This document shows positions 8,715 to 17,482 of a stretch of 64,000 bases of DNA, in pieces. The translations under genes and the position numbers were made by a program. The first letter of the stretch is position 1. The number at the start of each line of letters is the position of its first letter. The notes under the pieces were generated by a model. The model was not told the origin of the DNA and searched no databases. It was given only the letters and a program-made list of their open reading frames with translations. The DNA is taken from contig CALUXE010000001.1 of NCBI GenBank assembly GCA_944324675.1, positions 70,694 through 134,693 on the forward strand. The letters are read 5' to 3'. Source of the stretch: an uncultured Elusimicrobiales bacterium. Lineage in GTDB: Bacteria; Elusimicrobiota; Elusimicrobia; Elusimicrobiales; Elusimicrobiaceae.

Positions 8715-8805
8715 GGAGAGGTGGCCGAGAGGCTGAAGGCAACGGTTTGCTAAACCGTCATACGGGGGATTTCCCGTATCGAGGGTTCGAATCCCTCCCT
8801 CTCCG
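8715..8805 (+). tRNA. tRNA-Ser (GCT)
   Basis: Acceptor GGAGAGG (8715-8721) pairs with CCTCTCC (8798-8804), with discriminator G at 8805. The anticodon loop is TTGCTAA with GCT at 8749-8751, in stem ACGGT/ACCGT. A long variable arm (TACGGGGGATTTCCCGTA) marks a class II tRNA, and the T loop is GTTCGAATC. It reads AGC/AGU serine codons. The 3' CCA is not encoded. Confidence 0.97.
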
Positions 8806-8834
8806 TTTTTTAGTTTTAAGTTTCTTATAAAAAG

Positions 8835-8861
8835 CCCCGTTAGGCGCTATGCCCGACGGGG
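8835..8861 (+). terminator. Hairpin terminator after tRNA-Ser
   Basis: CCCCGTTAGGC (8835-8845) pairs with GCCCGACGGGG (8851-8861) around loop GCTAT, with one mismatched step. The following T-run is short (ATTTCCTTATTT), so strength is moderate. Confidence 0.65.
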
Positions 8862-9067
8862 ATTTCCTTATTTCTGAGCTTATTTTACTCTGTTCGGAGC
8901 TCATTTTCCGTCTTTTTTCGCCGGAAATATCGTTAATTTGCTTTAACTTTCGTTAAGCTATACAAAATACTTAAGCATAAAACTGGCTACATACTTGCTT
9001 TTAGAAGCGGGGAACACAAAGTAAAAACGGGCTTGCTAACAAGATTAAAAAGCAAATCTTAAAAGTA
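8862..9067. other. Gene-free spacer between tRNA-Ser and ppa
   Basis: Apart from the terminators at its two ends I see no gene here. It is AT-rich and contains small dyads (TGAGCT/AGCTCA around 8873-8902, and TTAACTTTCGTTAA near 8943-8956). There is no convincing promoter, Shine-Dalgarno plus ORF, or RNA fold. Confidence 0.5.
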
Positions 9068-9094
9068 AAACGGACGCCTTTTAGGCATCCGTTT
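9068..9094 (-). terminator. Terminator of ppa (may work in both directions)
   Basis: AAACGGACGCC (9068-9078) pairs with GGCATCCGTTT (9084-9094), allowing one G-T wobble, around loop TTTTA. On the minus strand the stem is followed by TTTACTTTT, consistent with an intrinsic terminator 22 nt after the ppa stop. Confidence 0.7.
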
Positions 9095-9115
9095 CGTTAT
9101 CTGCCGAAAAATATC

Positions 9116-9691
9116 TCACTTGCCGCACGCTTGCGAGAAATTGCTGAATGTTACGTATTTTTCCTCATAGGCGATAAACGCCTCTTGAAGAATTTTTACG
9201 GCCGTATTTTTATCGAATATTTTTTCGACCACCACGGTCTTGTTCTCCAGCTTTTTGTAATCCTCGAAAAAACTCATCGTTTCAGATACCAAATGGTCCG
9301 GCAGTTCGGAAATGTTTGTGTAGTGGCTGACGTTCGGATCGCCCTGCGCTACGGCTATTATTTTATCGTCGGCTTCGCCGGCGTCGAGCATTCTCATAAC
9401 GCCGATAATGCGCGCTGGAACGATACACATCGGCACCACTTCCGCCTGGGACAAAATCAAAATATCCAACGGGTCCTTATCCGCGCCATAAGTGCGGGGT
9501 ATAAACCCGTAATTTGCCGGATAATAAACCGACGAATACAAAACTCTGTCCAATTTAAGCATACCGCTTTCTTTATCCAGCTCGTATTTGGCGCGGGTGC
9601 CTTTAGGGATCTCTATTATGCCGTTTACTATATAAGGCAAAGTTTCTTTATCGCCGGGGGACACATGATGCCACGGATTAAAATTATACAT
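9116..9691 (-). CDS. ppa: Inorganic pyrophosphatase (family I)
   Basis: This soluble enzyme hydrolyses pyrophosphate to phosphate and so pulls biosynthetic reactions forward. Family I hallmarks are present: [17 protein letters not shown] near residue 27, [13 protein letters not shown] near 57, and the metal-binding DKDPLDILI near 72 (DxDPxD pattern, with Lys at the variable position). About 191 residues is standard. GAGAGG lies upstream of ATG, and an extended -10 TGCTATAAT sits 33 nt before the start. The gene stands alone between terminators. Confidence 0.95.
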   Translation of the reverse strand: MYNFNPWHHVSPGDKETLPYIVNGIIEIPKGTRAKYELDKESGMLKLDRVLYSSVYYPANYGFIPRTYGADKDPLDILILSQAEVVPMCIVPARIIGVMRMLDAGEADDKIIAVAQGDPNVSHYTNISELPDHLVSETMSFFEDYKKLENKTVVVEKIFDKNTAVKILQEAFIAYEEKYVTFSNFSQACGK

Positions 9692-9723
9692 TTGAGCCTC
9701 TCTACCAACTTGTATTTATTATG

Positions 9724-9732
9724 ATTATAGCA
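9724..9732 (-). promoter_or_regulatory. Extended -10 promoter of ppa
   Basis: On the minus strand this reads TGC-TATAAT followed by CATAATAA, giving a transcription start near 9717 and a leader of about 26 nt. The same TATAATCATAA core occurs before the nucleoside deaminase gene (10264) and the 612-residue secreted protein gene (61128). Confidence 0.65.
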
Positions 9733-9889
9733 ATTTAAACGCGACAAATAGCGTTCCGCCGCCGCGGAAAGAGACTTTTATCCTCTTTAAAAGGCAAAAT
9801 GGTTTGGAGAATTATTGAAAATGAACCCGCCAAAGAGTACAAACGGCCCGAATTTTTTAACCTCAGTCCGCTTATTTTAGCGGGAAATA

Positions 9890-10177
9890 CTATTTATTCC
9901 TTTTCGGATTCTTGGGGAACCACCCCTTTTCCACGCGTTCTTTCTGCTCAAAAAGCTCCTTTATGCTCCACAGACAGGTAAACCCCGTTATGCTTAATAC
10001 GCAAGCAAGGAAATTGCCTTTGGTAGCCAAGGCAGCGCAAATAAACAAAATGCCCGCTATCAAAAACAAAGGCCAAATTTTTTTGGAAAAATAATATTCC
10101 CCCTTTATCACTATCGGGTGAAACACCCCTATAATTACAAAAGCGGCCAAACCGATAAAAATACTCTCCCAATTCAT
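9890..10177 (-). CDS. DUF4491 family membrane protein
   Basis: About 95 residues with three hydrophobic segments and the diagnostic features of DUF4491 as I recall them: IGLAAFVIIGVFHPIVIKGE at the N-terminus and LWSIKELFEQKERVEKGWF near the C-terminus, ending NPKRNK. The family is common in gut bacteria and has no known function. The Shine-Dalgarno is AGGGGG, 6 nt before ATG. A TATAAT at 10203-10208 on the minus strand is a likely -10. It stands as a single gene. Confidence 0.85.
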   Translation of the reverse strand: MNWESIFIGLAAFVIIGVFHPIVIKGEYYFSKKIWPLFLIAGILFICAALATKGNFLACVLSITGFTCLWSIKELFEQKERVEKGWFPKNPKRNK

Positions 10178-10263
10178 AAATACCCCCTATCAAGACAAAG
10201 CTATTATAACTAAAAGGATTTTCCTCCGCAACAGGGATATAGTCTGCGGCGGGCCATCGCTTA

Positions 10264-10272
10264 TGATATAAT
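10264..10272 (+). promoter_or_regulatory. Extended -10 promoter of the deaminase-lyase pair
   Basis: TGA-TATAAT followed by CATAATAAG. It gives a leader of about 75 nt that ends in AAAAGGA before ATG at 10354. The TATAATCATAA core is shared with ppa and the 612-residue protein gene. Confidence 0.65.
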
Positions 10273-10353
10273 CATAATAAGAGCACTCTAGACAAAAAAT
10301 ACTTTCCGCGCCGATGATTTTATCGCGCGGGAATTTTTCTCAAAAGGATTTAT

Positions 10354-10896
10354 ATGATAAAAAATACTAAAACCGATCTACCGCAGGATGAGCTTGAAAG
10401 AGCAAAAAAAATAATACTTGATTTACAAGCGGAAACCGCCCTTTTGACGGATAAAGGCTACGGGCCGTTCCTCGCCGCGATATATGACGACAAAGGCAAT
10501 TTAATCGCAAAACGCGCCAACAGCGTCGCGCGGGAACAATGCTGTTTAAACCACGCGGAAGTGAACACCATAAGGCAGGCACACGAAGTATTAAAAACTT
10601 ATGATTTGGCCCCGTATAATCTTTCCATATACGTTACGGCAGAGCCTTGCGTAATGTGCATGGGCGCGATAATGTGGAGCGGAATAAAGAGGATTTTCTA
10701 CGGAGTAAACTCCTCCGACGTTGAAGCTATAACTGGCTTTGACGAGGGCTTTAAGCCGGGGTGGTTTGAGGCTTTCGCCAAACGCGGGATAGAGGTTTAT
10801 GGTGAAATAGAGCCTGAAGCGGGCAAAAAAGTCCTCAAAGATTATATAGCCAAAGGTAAAGAGGTGTATAAACCCTCCTGCCAAAGAGGCAAATAA
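10354..10896 (+). CDS. Nucleoside/nucleobase deaminase (cytidine deaminase-like zinc family)
   Basis: A zinc-dependent hydrolytic deaminase. The zinc and proton-shuttle motifs are HAE at about residue 67 and PCVMC at about 97-101. The phrase YVTAEPCVMCMGAIMWSGIKRIFYG is typical of the guanine deaminase / tRNA adenosine deaminase branch. The N-terminal half (GPFLAAIYDDKGNLIA) and the CCLNHAEVN context resemble GuaD-like guanine deaminases more than TadA. About 180 residues. The Shine-Dalgarno is AAAGGA. The stop and the next start overlap by one base, linking it to the PatB-like gene. The substrate is not provable from sequence. Confidence 0.85.
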   Translation: MIKNTKTDLPQDELERAKKIILDLQAETALLTDKGYGPFLAAIYDDKGNLIAKRANSVAREQCCLNHAEVNTIRQAHEVLKTYDLAPYNLSIYVTAEPCVMCMGAIMWSGIKRIFYGVNSSDVEAITGFDEGFKPGWFEAFAKRGIEVYGEIEPEAGKKVLKDYIAKGKEVYKPSCQRGK

Positions 10897-12074
10897 TGCC
10901 TAGCAAATACGATTTTGACGCCCTTGTATCCAGGCGCTCTACGCAAAGCGTAAAGTGGGATTTTACATCTGACGAGAAGATGATACCCCTTTGGGTCGCC
11001 GATATGGATTTTAAAGCGGCGCCCCAGATAATAGAGGCTTTACAAAAGCGCTTGGAACACAGCGTATTCGGCTACAGCGAGCCCTCGGCCTCTTATTACG
11101 AGTCGATAGTAAAATGGTTTGACGGCCGCCACGGTCTCAAAATACGGCCAGGCTGGATTTTGCCCGTTACCGGCGTGGTGGCGGCTTTGACGGCCGTAAT
11201 AAAAGCTTTGGCGCAAAGCGGCGACAATGTCCTATTTCAAACCCCGGTATACAACTGTTTCTTTTCTTCCGTACTGAACAACGGCTGCGCCATACAAACC
11301 AATCCTTTGAAACGCGAAAATAATTCTTACGCCATCAATTTCGAAGATTTGGCGCGCAAAGCGGCCGACCCGAAAGTAAAACTGATGATACTGTGCAACC
11401 CGCACAACCCCGTCGGCAGAGTCTGGAGCAAAGCCGAACTGGAAAAAATCGGCCGAATCTGCTTGGACAACAAAGTATTCGTAATAGCAGACGAAATACA
11501 TTGCGAACTTATCCGCCCCGGCTTCACCTATACACCCTTTGCTTCCATCTGCGAAGATTTCTTGCTAAACAGCGTTACCTGCACCTCGCCCAGCAAAGCT
11601 TTTAATTTGGCGGGCCTTCAATGCGCCAATATCTTTGCCGCGGACAAGGGCGTACGCTCCAAAATAGAGAAGGCTCTGCACGAAAACGAAGTATCAATGA
11701 TAGGCCCCTTCGGCATAGACGCTTTAACTGCGGCATATAACCAATGCGGGGATTGGCTCGATCAGCTAAACATTTACCTTAACGAAAACTATCTTATGCT
11801 AAAGGATTTCTTTCAAACGCAGCTGCCGCAATTCCCCGTTACCCCTCTTGAGGGGACTTATTTGGCATGGGCGGATTGTTCGATATTGGGCAAAACCTCG
11901 CAGGAAATATCGGATCTTCTTCTAAAAGAAGGAGTAAGGATTAATCCCGGCTCCATTTATGGCAAAGAGGGCGAAGGTTTTATAAGAATAAACTTCGCCT
12001 GTCCTAAGGGGACCTTAAAAGAAGGTCTTTTAAGAATAAAAAGCGCGCTTTTAAATGCTCTAAAGGGAAAATAG
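10896..12074 (+). CDS. patB: PatB/MalY-type PLP-dependent cystathionine beta-lyase/aminotransferase
   Basis: A fold-type I PLP enzyme. The N-terminus (RRSTQSVKWD, then IPLWVADMDFKAAPQI) is the hallmark of the PatB/MalY branch that cleaves cystathionine to homocysteine, pyruvate and ammonia. The cofactor pocket is visible: NPHNPVGRVW near residue 168, ADEIHCELI near 200, and the Schiff-base lysine in SPSKAFNLAG near 231. About 392 residues is the family length. It is translationally coupled to the deaminase upstream and followed by a strong terminator. Methionine synthesis or sulfur amino acid breakdown are both plausible. Confidence 0.88.
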   Translation: MPSKYDFDALVSRRSTQSVKWDFTSDEKMIPLWVADMDFKAAPQIIEALQKRLEHSVFGYSEPSASYYESIVKWFDGRHGLKIRPGWILPVTGVVAALTAVIKALAQSGDNVLFQTPVYNCFFSSVLNNGCAIQTNPLKRENNSYAINFEDLARKAADPKVKLMILCNPHNPVGRVWSKAELEKIGRICLDNKVFVIADEIHCELIRPGFTYTPFASICEDFLLNSVTCTSPSKAFNLAGLQCANIFAADKGVRSKIEKALHENEVSMIGPFGIDALTAAYNQCGDWLDQLNIYLNENYLMLKDFFQTQLPQFPVTPLEGTYLAWADCSILGKTSQEISDLLLKEGVRINPGSIYGKEGEGFIRINFACPKGTLKEGLLRIKSALLNALKGK

Positions 12075-12151
12075 GCTCCTGCCAAAAGCAAAGCGCCATA
12101 TGCCAATTTTGGGGTCAAGGAGCCAAGCTTTTGATATTTTTGCCGATAAAA

Positions 12152-12177
12152 AAGGCCGAAGAAAATTCTTCGGCCTT
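12152..12177 (+). terminator. Intrinsic terminator after patB (bidirectional)
   Basis: AAGGCCGAAGAA (12152-12163) and TTCTTCGGCCTT (12166-12177) form a perfect stem with a two-base core. It lies between the convergent patB and the small membrane protein gene and has flanking A and T runs. Confidence 0.85.
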
Positions 12178-12198
12178 ATTGATTTAAACGACAAAACA

Positions 12199-12684
12199 TT
12201 ACATCTTCCTTGCGGAATTTATCTGCGACGCCCCCACCAAAACGGCAAAAAGCGCCACAAAAAACAAAATTAGATTGTTTAAGGAAAACACTCTGGCGTT
12301 AAAAATAAAAACTTTGGGATTATCCAAAAAAGACGACGCCTTTTGGGCTATGGATTTCATCTTCCCCGAACCGGAAACGCAAAAAGGGAATATGGTCTCT
12401 TTTTCGCCGTCAGCTTTGGTCATTTCCAAGTTATAGCACAAGCTGCCCTGCGCCGAAAAAAAGCCCTTTTTATAAACGGCTTTAACCTTAAAAGAACGGG
12501 CCTGCACAAGCGGCGCCACCTTCTTTTGCCCGAACAGCCCGCTTACATAAACCGCATTATCGACGCTGTTTAATGTCATTTTGGAATAAAATATACCCGA
12601 TGTTAAAGTGGAAAGCATAATCATAATGCCGACGACAATAAGGATAGCGCCAATAATAAATTTTTCTTTTCTTTTGCTAATCAT
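12199..12684 (-). CDS. Membrane protein with two flanking helices, unknown function
   Basis: About 161 residues: a basic N-terminus, a membrane helix at about 9-30, a 95-residue domain with predicted beta strands, and a second helix at about 135-153. The layout recalls DUF3592-type proteins, but no diagnostic motif is evident, so I leave it unnamed. The start ATG at 12684 has no Shine-Dalgarno. TATAAA ends 7 nt before it, so the mRNA is probably leaderless. It is a single gene convergent with patB. Confidence 0.65.
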   Translation of the reverse strand: MISKRKEKFIIGAILIVVGIMIMLSTLTSGIFYSKMTLNSVDNAVYVSGLFGQKKVAPLVQARSFKVKAVYKKGFFSAQGSLCYNLEMTKADGEKETIFPFCVSGSGKMKSIAQKASSFLDNPKVFIFNARVFSLNNLILFFVALFAVLVGASQINSARKM

Positions 12685-12691
12685 AGTAATA

Positions 12692-12697
12692 TTTATA
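12692..12697 (-). promoter_or_regulatory. -10 element of a predicted leaderless gene
   Basis: Minus-strand TATAAA, preceded by TTG, is separated from ATG at 12684 by 7 nt (TATTACT). A transcript would begin at or next to the start codon. Confidence 0.5.
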
Positions 12698-12880
12698 CAA
12701 AAAACCGATTTTAAAAATCAATAAACAAAAAGGGTAATCAGAAAATCTTTTGGGCGGGGATAAGGTTTTTCTAACGAACGCATCAACATTTCTCTTTTAC
12801 GGCCAGGCTTTAAGACGAATTTTCCGCGCCGGGAATTCTGCTCGCCAATCTCCAAGCGTTCTGCGCGGCGCGCTTTAAGT

Positions 12881-12889
12881 TGGTATAAT
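12881..12889 (+). promoter_or_regulatory. Extended -10 promoter of the SpoIID-like gene (predicted leaderless)
   Basis: TGG-TATAAT is a full extended -10. Only 6 nt (TATATT) separate it from ATG at 12896, so initiation 7 nt after the hexamer falls on the A of ATG. No Shine-Dalgarno is possible in that space. Confidence 0.65.
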
Positions 12890-12895
12890 TATATT

Positions 12896-15142
12896 ATGAA
12901 AATCATTAAGGATATTTTATTTAAGGGTATTTTATTTATAGCCGTTTTTGCGGCTTTGCCGCTTATATCTTTCGGGCAAAGCCTCAACGATTATATGGCG
13001 GGCAATTCCGCCTTGACCGTAAAGACCGAAGACGATCTGTCAAAAGAGAATGTCCCGCAGGAACAGTCCGAAAGCCAAGAACCTTCGCAAAACATAATGG
13101 CCGTAAACCATCTGCCCGACGTAAAACTAAACGACAATATCATAACAAAAACCGTTATCAAATATAATATTTATCCGCAAATTTCCCAAGCGGACGCTTT
13201 ATATTCCCAAGGTAAAATACAAGAAGCCTTAAATCTTTATACCGAGCTGGCGCAAAACGAAGGCCTTATGCCTGAGATAAGACTGGAAGCGGCTTTAAAC
13301 GCTTTGATAATACATCTGCAAAGGGCAGAATACAAACAAGCGCTTAAACTATCCGATTTATCTTTATCTTTGAACCCGAATTATCCTTTCGCCCAGCTCA
13401 TGAGAATTTGGATATACGCCGCGCAGGGCAAAATAAAGGAAGCTCAAAAAGAGTACGACCAACTGCCTTTTTTGACGGCGGACTTTGAATATATATCTTC
13501 GGCCAAACTGGCGATGGCGCAGGCTTACTTTAATGCCGGCAAAGACGAAAAGGCGATGGAAATACTGCAAAACCTCTACGGCACCGATCCGTATGTAATA
13601 TCGCACGCGGCTTATTTAATGGCAAGACTATCGGGCAAGGATAAAAAGGCCGCCTCCGCCCTTATAGAACAAGCCTTGGCGCACGATTCCAACAATTATA
13701 TGGCGCAAAAATATCAAGCCGATATTCAATATAAACTCAAACAACGCATACCCGCATGGCAGAGCTACGCCAGTTTGTACATCTTGGACAATGGCGACAA
13801 AACCAGCGCCAAAAGGCTTAAGAAACTATCCAAATATCTGCCCTACGCGCCGGAAAATTATTTATTCTACACTAAACTTTCCGAGATTTATACTAAACAG
13901 CCTTCCGTTTCCAATTCAAAACAAGTTAGGGTAGGATTGTTCTCCAACTATCAGGCGCGGCTGACGCCGATAACGAGTTTCAATATAATGCCGGGGGCGG
14001 ATTTCGTCATAAAGGACGATCTGATGGGCGAAGTGATCTCGGGCGAAGCCTATACCCCCAAGGCCATAAGCTTCGATAAAGAGCATAAAGGCATACATAT
14101 ACAAAACAAATGGGGCGCGGCGGATTTTTCGACCAAGCGGCCTTTTGTCATCAGCTTGAAAAAAGAGGGCTATTCCTTTATCGTCAAAGACGCTAAGGCG
14201 GAAAATATCTTCGCGGCCAATTTGGGCGACAAAGAACTTAAAGGCAGTTTATTGGTAATACCCGTAGAGCAGGGAATGGTTCTGGTAAACTACACTTCTC
14301 TGGAAGACGTAATGCCCGCTTTGCTTATGTCGATGACGCGCGGCATAAAGACGCCCGCCGCTCTGGAAGCCGCGGCATTGGCCTTAAGGACTGCTTTAGT
14401 CTGGCAGTTATCCGCGGGCGGAAATGAGCTTTTTGACATTCCCGACAACTCCCCCCGCATAAATTACGGCGGCGTAAATATGGAATCGCGCTACGTGCGG
14501 GACGCGGCGAAAAATACGGAAAACCAAGTTTTGGCGCAGCCCGCGAAAGAGGGCGATATTCCTCTTCTGGCGCAGGCGGAAATATATAAATCCTGCTCTT
14601 GGGCAAGCGAAGACGGGACGAGAAACACTCAAGAAAATAGGGATTACAGCTTCTCGCCCGTCAATTTGTTTAAATATATGCTTTCAAACCCACCCAAAGA
14701 CCTTTTCTCCGCACCGCAGGACCCGACTTTGTGGTCTTCGACAAAATGGATATACCTGATGCCATTAAAGGAAATAGAAGCACGCCTTAAACAGAAATAC
14801 GACATCGGTTCCTTAAAATATTTCGAACCCGCCCAAACGACGCCTTACGGAAGGGTAAAGGCTATGCGGTTTGTCGGCAGTAAAAAAAGCGTGGAAACGG
14901 ATTTTGACGAGGCCAATTTCATCATAGCCGCGGGTACTTTAAGATCTCCGTTCTTTACCTTCGTGCCGTTTAAGAAAGACATTCTGCTGCTCGGCAGCGA
15001 CAGCGGCGCCGGCAAAGGCTTATGCATAGACGGCGCCTTCGGCTTGGCGCGCGAAGGGAAATCCGCGAGCGAAATATTAAAATATTATTACCCCGATTTG
15101 GAAATAACGGAAAAATGGCAAATAAGAAAATCGCTTTTATAA
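12896..15142 (+). CDS. Secreted TPR protein with a degenerate SpoIID/LytB domain
   Basis: A signal peptide (residues 1-27, ending SFGQS) is followed by a disordered linker. TPR-like helices span about 95-300 (ADALYSQGKIQEALNLYTEL and similar), and a SpoIID/LytB-type domain runs from about 340 to 745. That family trims peptidoglycan glycan strands from which stem peptides have been removed. The C-terminal block GAFGLAREGKSASEILKYYYPD is clear family sequence, as is VNYTSLEDVMP near 463. However, the usual catalytic Glu after VxP is missing (ALLMSM follows), and the GxGHGVGMSQ motif is replaced by GAGKGLCIDG. So it probably binds rather than cuts. It overlaps the glycosyltransferase gene by 28 nt. 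Confidence 0.8.
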   Translation: MKIIKDILFKGILFIAVFAALPLISFGQSLNDYMAGNSALTVKTEDDLSKENVPQEQSESQEPSQNIMAVNHLPDVKLNDNIITKTVIKYNIYPQISQADALYSQGKIQEALNLYTELAQNEGLMPEIRLEAALNALIIHLQRAEYKQALKLSDLSLSLNPNYPFAQLMRIWIYAAQGKIKEAQKEYDQLPFLTADFEYISSAKLAMAQAYFNAGKDEKAMEILQNLYGTDPYVISHAAYLMARLSGKDKKAASALIEQALAHDSNNYMAQKYQADIQYKLKQRIPAWQSYASLYILDNGDKTSAKRLKKLSKYLPYAPENYLFYTKLSEIYTKQPSVSNSKQVRVGLFSNYQARLTPITSFNIMPGADFVIKDDLMGEVISGEAYTPKAISFDKEHKGIHIQNKWGAADFSTKRPFVISLKKEGYSFIVKDAKAENIFAANLGDKELKGSLLVIPVEQGMVLVNYTSLEDVMPALLMSMTRGIKTPAALEAAALALRTALVWQLSAGGNELFDIPDNSPRINYGGVNMESRYVRDAAKNTENQVLAQPAKEGDIPLLAQAEIYKSCSWASEDGTRNTQENRDYSFSPVNLFKYMLSNPPKDLFSAPQDPTLWSSTKWIYLMPLKEIEARLKQKYDIGSLKYFEPAQTTPYGRVKAMRFVGSKKSVETDFDEANFIIAAGTLRSPFFTFVPFKKDILLLGSDSGAGKGLCIDGAFGLAREGKSASEILKYYYPDLEITEKWQIRKSLL

Positions 15143-16251
15143 TAACCAAGCTGGAATTGGGCGGCGCGCAGAAAAGCGTGCTTTACAGCGTAAGAAACCT
15201 CAACCGACCGCCTTTCAAAACCTATCTTTTATGCGGCAAGGGCGGTTTCCTGGATAAAACGACCAAGAAAAACATCAAATCCGTTTTCTTTATACCCGAT
15301 ATGGTGCGGGAAATATCGCCCGTAAAAGACGTAAAAGCGTTTTTCCAAATACGCAAAAGGCTGAATAATATCCGCCCCGATATCGTGCACACCAATTCTT
15401 CCAAGGCGGGCATATTGGGCAGACTGGCGGCCGCCTCTTTAATTAAGAAGCCGAAGATAGTACATACCGTTCACGGCTTTTCCTTTTACGAAGGGCAGAA
15501 ACCGACGCAAAAATATTTCTATATTTTGGCGGAAAAGTTCTTGGCGGGATTTACCGACCTCCTTATTTTCGTATCCAGGGAAGATATGGATAATGCCCTA
15601 AGGCTCAAAATCGCGAAAGCCTCCCAATGCCGCCTTATAAGGGCGGGCGTGGAAGTCAAACGGCGGGCGGATTTTAAGGATTTTGACAGAGCGGCCAAAC
15701 TAAAAGAGCTCGGCCTAAAGCCCAATGCCAGAATAATACTAAGCACCGCCAACTTAAAACCGCAGAAAAACCCGCTGGATATGATACGCGCCGCGGCGAT
15801 AGTATGCCGCAAGGAGCCCCGCTGCGTATATTTGTATACCGGCACCGGCCCTCTAAAAAAAGCGGCCGCAAAACTTATCGCCAGATATAAACTCAAAAAC
15901 AATTTTAAACTTTTGGGGCACCGCAAGGATATTGAGCAATTGCTGGCCGTAGCGGAAGTCTTTTCGCTCAGCTCGCTTTGGGAAGGTTTGCCGATGGCTT
16001 TGGCCGAAGCCCTGTTTATGAACGTGCCCGCCGTATGTTATGACAGCGGCGGCGTTAAGGAAATACTCAAAGACGGTCAAAACGGTTTTTTAATAAAACG
16101 CGGCGATTACAAAGCCTTGGCGCAAGGACATATCAAAGCCTTAAAGAGGAAGGATTTTTCCTTCAAGGAAGAAGATTTGGAAGATTTCGACATAAAAAAT
16201 ATGATTAACCGACAGCGCGAACTTTACATGAATTTAGGAGGACGGAGATGA
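15115..16251 (+). CDS. Glycosyltransferase family 4 protein
   Basis: A GT-B fold retaining sugar transferase of about 378 residues. The N-terminus has the acceptor-side LGGAQKSVLYS loop and the middle has HTVHGFSFYEG. The donor-binding C-terminal half has ILSTANLKPQKNPLD, and SLWEGLPMALAEALFMNVP carries the E-x7-E-like signature. Such enzymes build lipopolysaccharide, capsule or glycolipids; the sugars are unknown. I chose ATG at 15115, which begins the MANKKIAFI strand of the Rossmann fold. Earlier in-frame starts lie inside the upstream gene and would add a non-homologous extension. It is ATGA-coupled to the acyl-CoA dehydrogenase. Confidence 0.88.
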   Translation: MANKKIAFIITKLELGGAQKSVLYSVRNLNRPPFKTYLLCGKGGFLDKTTKKNIKSVFFIPDMVREISPVKDVKAFFQIRKRLNNIRPDIVHTNSSKAGILGRLAAASLIKKPKIVHTVHGFSFYEGQKPTQKYFYILAEKFLAGFTDLLIFVSREDMDNALRLKIAKASQCRLIRAGVEVKRRADFKDFDRAAKLKELGLKPNARIILSTANLKPQKNPLDMIRAAAIVCRKEPRCVYLYTGTGPLKKAAAKLIARYKLKNNFKLLGHRKDIEQLLAVAEVFSLSSLWEGLPMALAEALFMNVPAVCYDSGGVKEILKDGQNGFLIKRGDYKALAQGHIKALKRKDFSFKEEDLEDFDIKNMINRQRELYMNLGGRR

Positions 16252-17462
16252 ACTATTTCAATAACGAAGCGGAACGCGAAGCCGTGGAAAGAGCAAAAAA
16301 AGTGGCTTTGGAAGTATTTAAACCGCTTAGGGCCAAATACGACGAAAAGGAAGAATTTTGTCCCGAGGCCGTGGAAGCCATGGCGGCGCAAAAACTGTTT
16401 GGGCTTTGGCTGCCCAAAGAATACGGCGGCGAAGGTTTGGGCGTAAATGCTTTGGCTTTGGTATTGGAGGAGCTTTCAAAAGTATGTATGGGTTTGGCGC
16501 TGCCCGCGGGCACAAGCGCTTTGGGCGGAATGCCGATGTTCTTCTGGGCAACGCCCGAGCAGCGTGCGAAATGGCTGCCGGATTTGGCTTCGGGCAAAAA
16601 ATTATGGAGTTTTGCGCTCTCCGAGGCGCAGGCGGGATCTGACGCAACCTCCATAAAAACCACCGCCGTAAAGGAAAGCGACTATTATATTTTAAACGGC
16701 TCAAAACATTATATATCCACGGGCGAGGCCGCAGATTTCTATACCGTCGCGGTATCGACTAACCCCTCCAGAGGCGCGAGAGGAATATCGCTTATCGTGG
16801 TGGAAAAGGGAACGCCTGGCTTTACCTTCGGCAAGAAAGAACGCAAAATGGGGCTTAGAACTAACCCCACTTACGACTTGCTTTTCAGAGATTGCAAAGT
16901 ACCGGCTTCAAATCTGCTCGGCGGCGAAGGCAAAGGGCTTTTCATCGTGCAGGAAACTTTTGACTACTCCCGCCCCGGCATCGCGGCACAAGCGTTGGGC
17001 TTGGCGCAAGGCGCGATGGCGGAAGCCGTCAAATATCTAAAAATAAGGAAACAATTTGACCAGCCCGTAATATCCTTCCAAAGCATAGGCCACGAATTGG
17101 CCGAACTTACCGCCAAAGTGGAAGCGGGCAGAGCCCTGGTCTATAAAATAACCTCTTTAATGGATAAGGAATTTTTGGCGGCTTCGGCCAACGCTTTAAA
17201 GAACAACACCACCGTACACGACGAACTTAAAGCCCTTAAAGGGCCGCGCTGGACAAAATACAGCGCTATGGCGAAGTTGTTCTGCTCCGACACCGCCATG
17301 CAAGTGGCCGACCGCTGCATAAACCTTTGCGGCGGCATAGCATATACGCGAGATTTCCCGCTGGAGAAATTCGCCCGCGACGCCAAAGTAACCCAAATTT
17401 ACGAAGGCACCAACCATATCCAGAAAAACGAGATTATGGCCTCTATAATAAAAGAGAGCTGA
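16248..17462 (+). CDS. Acyl-CoA dehydrogenase
   Basis: A flavoprotein that oxidises acyl-CoA to trans-2-enoyl-CoA and passes electrons to ETF. Family blocks are in order: LPKEYGGEGLG near residue 50, SFALSEAQAGSDATSIKT near 122 (FAD and substrate binding), YYILNGSKHYISTG, RKQFDQPVISFQ near 267, and the C-terminal VTQIYEGTNHIQ. The Glu in that last block is the catalytic base of the short/medium-chain group. About 404 residues is slightly long. It is ATGA-coupled to a glycosyltransferase rather than to ETF or thiolase genes, so its pathway cannot be named. A perfect terminator follows. Confidence 0.92.
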   Translation: MNYFNNEAEREAVERAKKVALEVFKPLRAKYDEKEEFCPEAVEAMAAQKLFGLWLPKEYGGEGLGVNALALVLEELSKVCMGLALPAGTSALGGMPMFFWATPEQRAKWLPDLASGKKLWSFALSEAQAGSDATSIKTTAVKESDYYILNGSKHYISTGEAADFYTVAVSTNPSRGARGISLIVVEKGTPGFTFGKKERKMGLRTNPTYDLLFRDCKVPASNLLGGEGKGLFIVQETFDYSRPGIAAQALGLAQGAMAEAVKYLKIRKQFDQPVISFQSIGHELAELTAKVEAGRALVYKITSLMDKEFLAASANALKNNTTVHDELKALKGPRWTKYSAMAKLFCSDTAMQVADRCINLCGGIAYTRDFPLEKFARDAKVTQIYEGTNHIQKNEIMASIIKES

Positions 17463-17482
17463 ATTATTATCAATATAGCCGT

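Noticed and set aside
15022-15115. An upstream start for the glycosyltransferase adding 31 residues
   Set aside because: It lies inside the SpoIID-like gene in another frame, and the Rossmann strand begins at ATG 15115.
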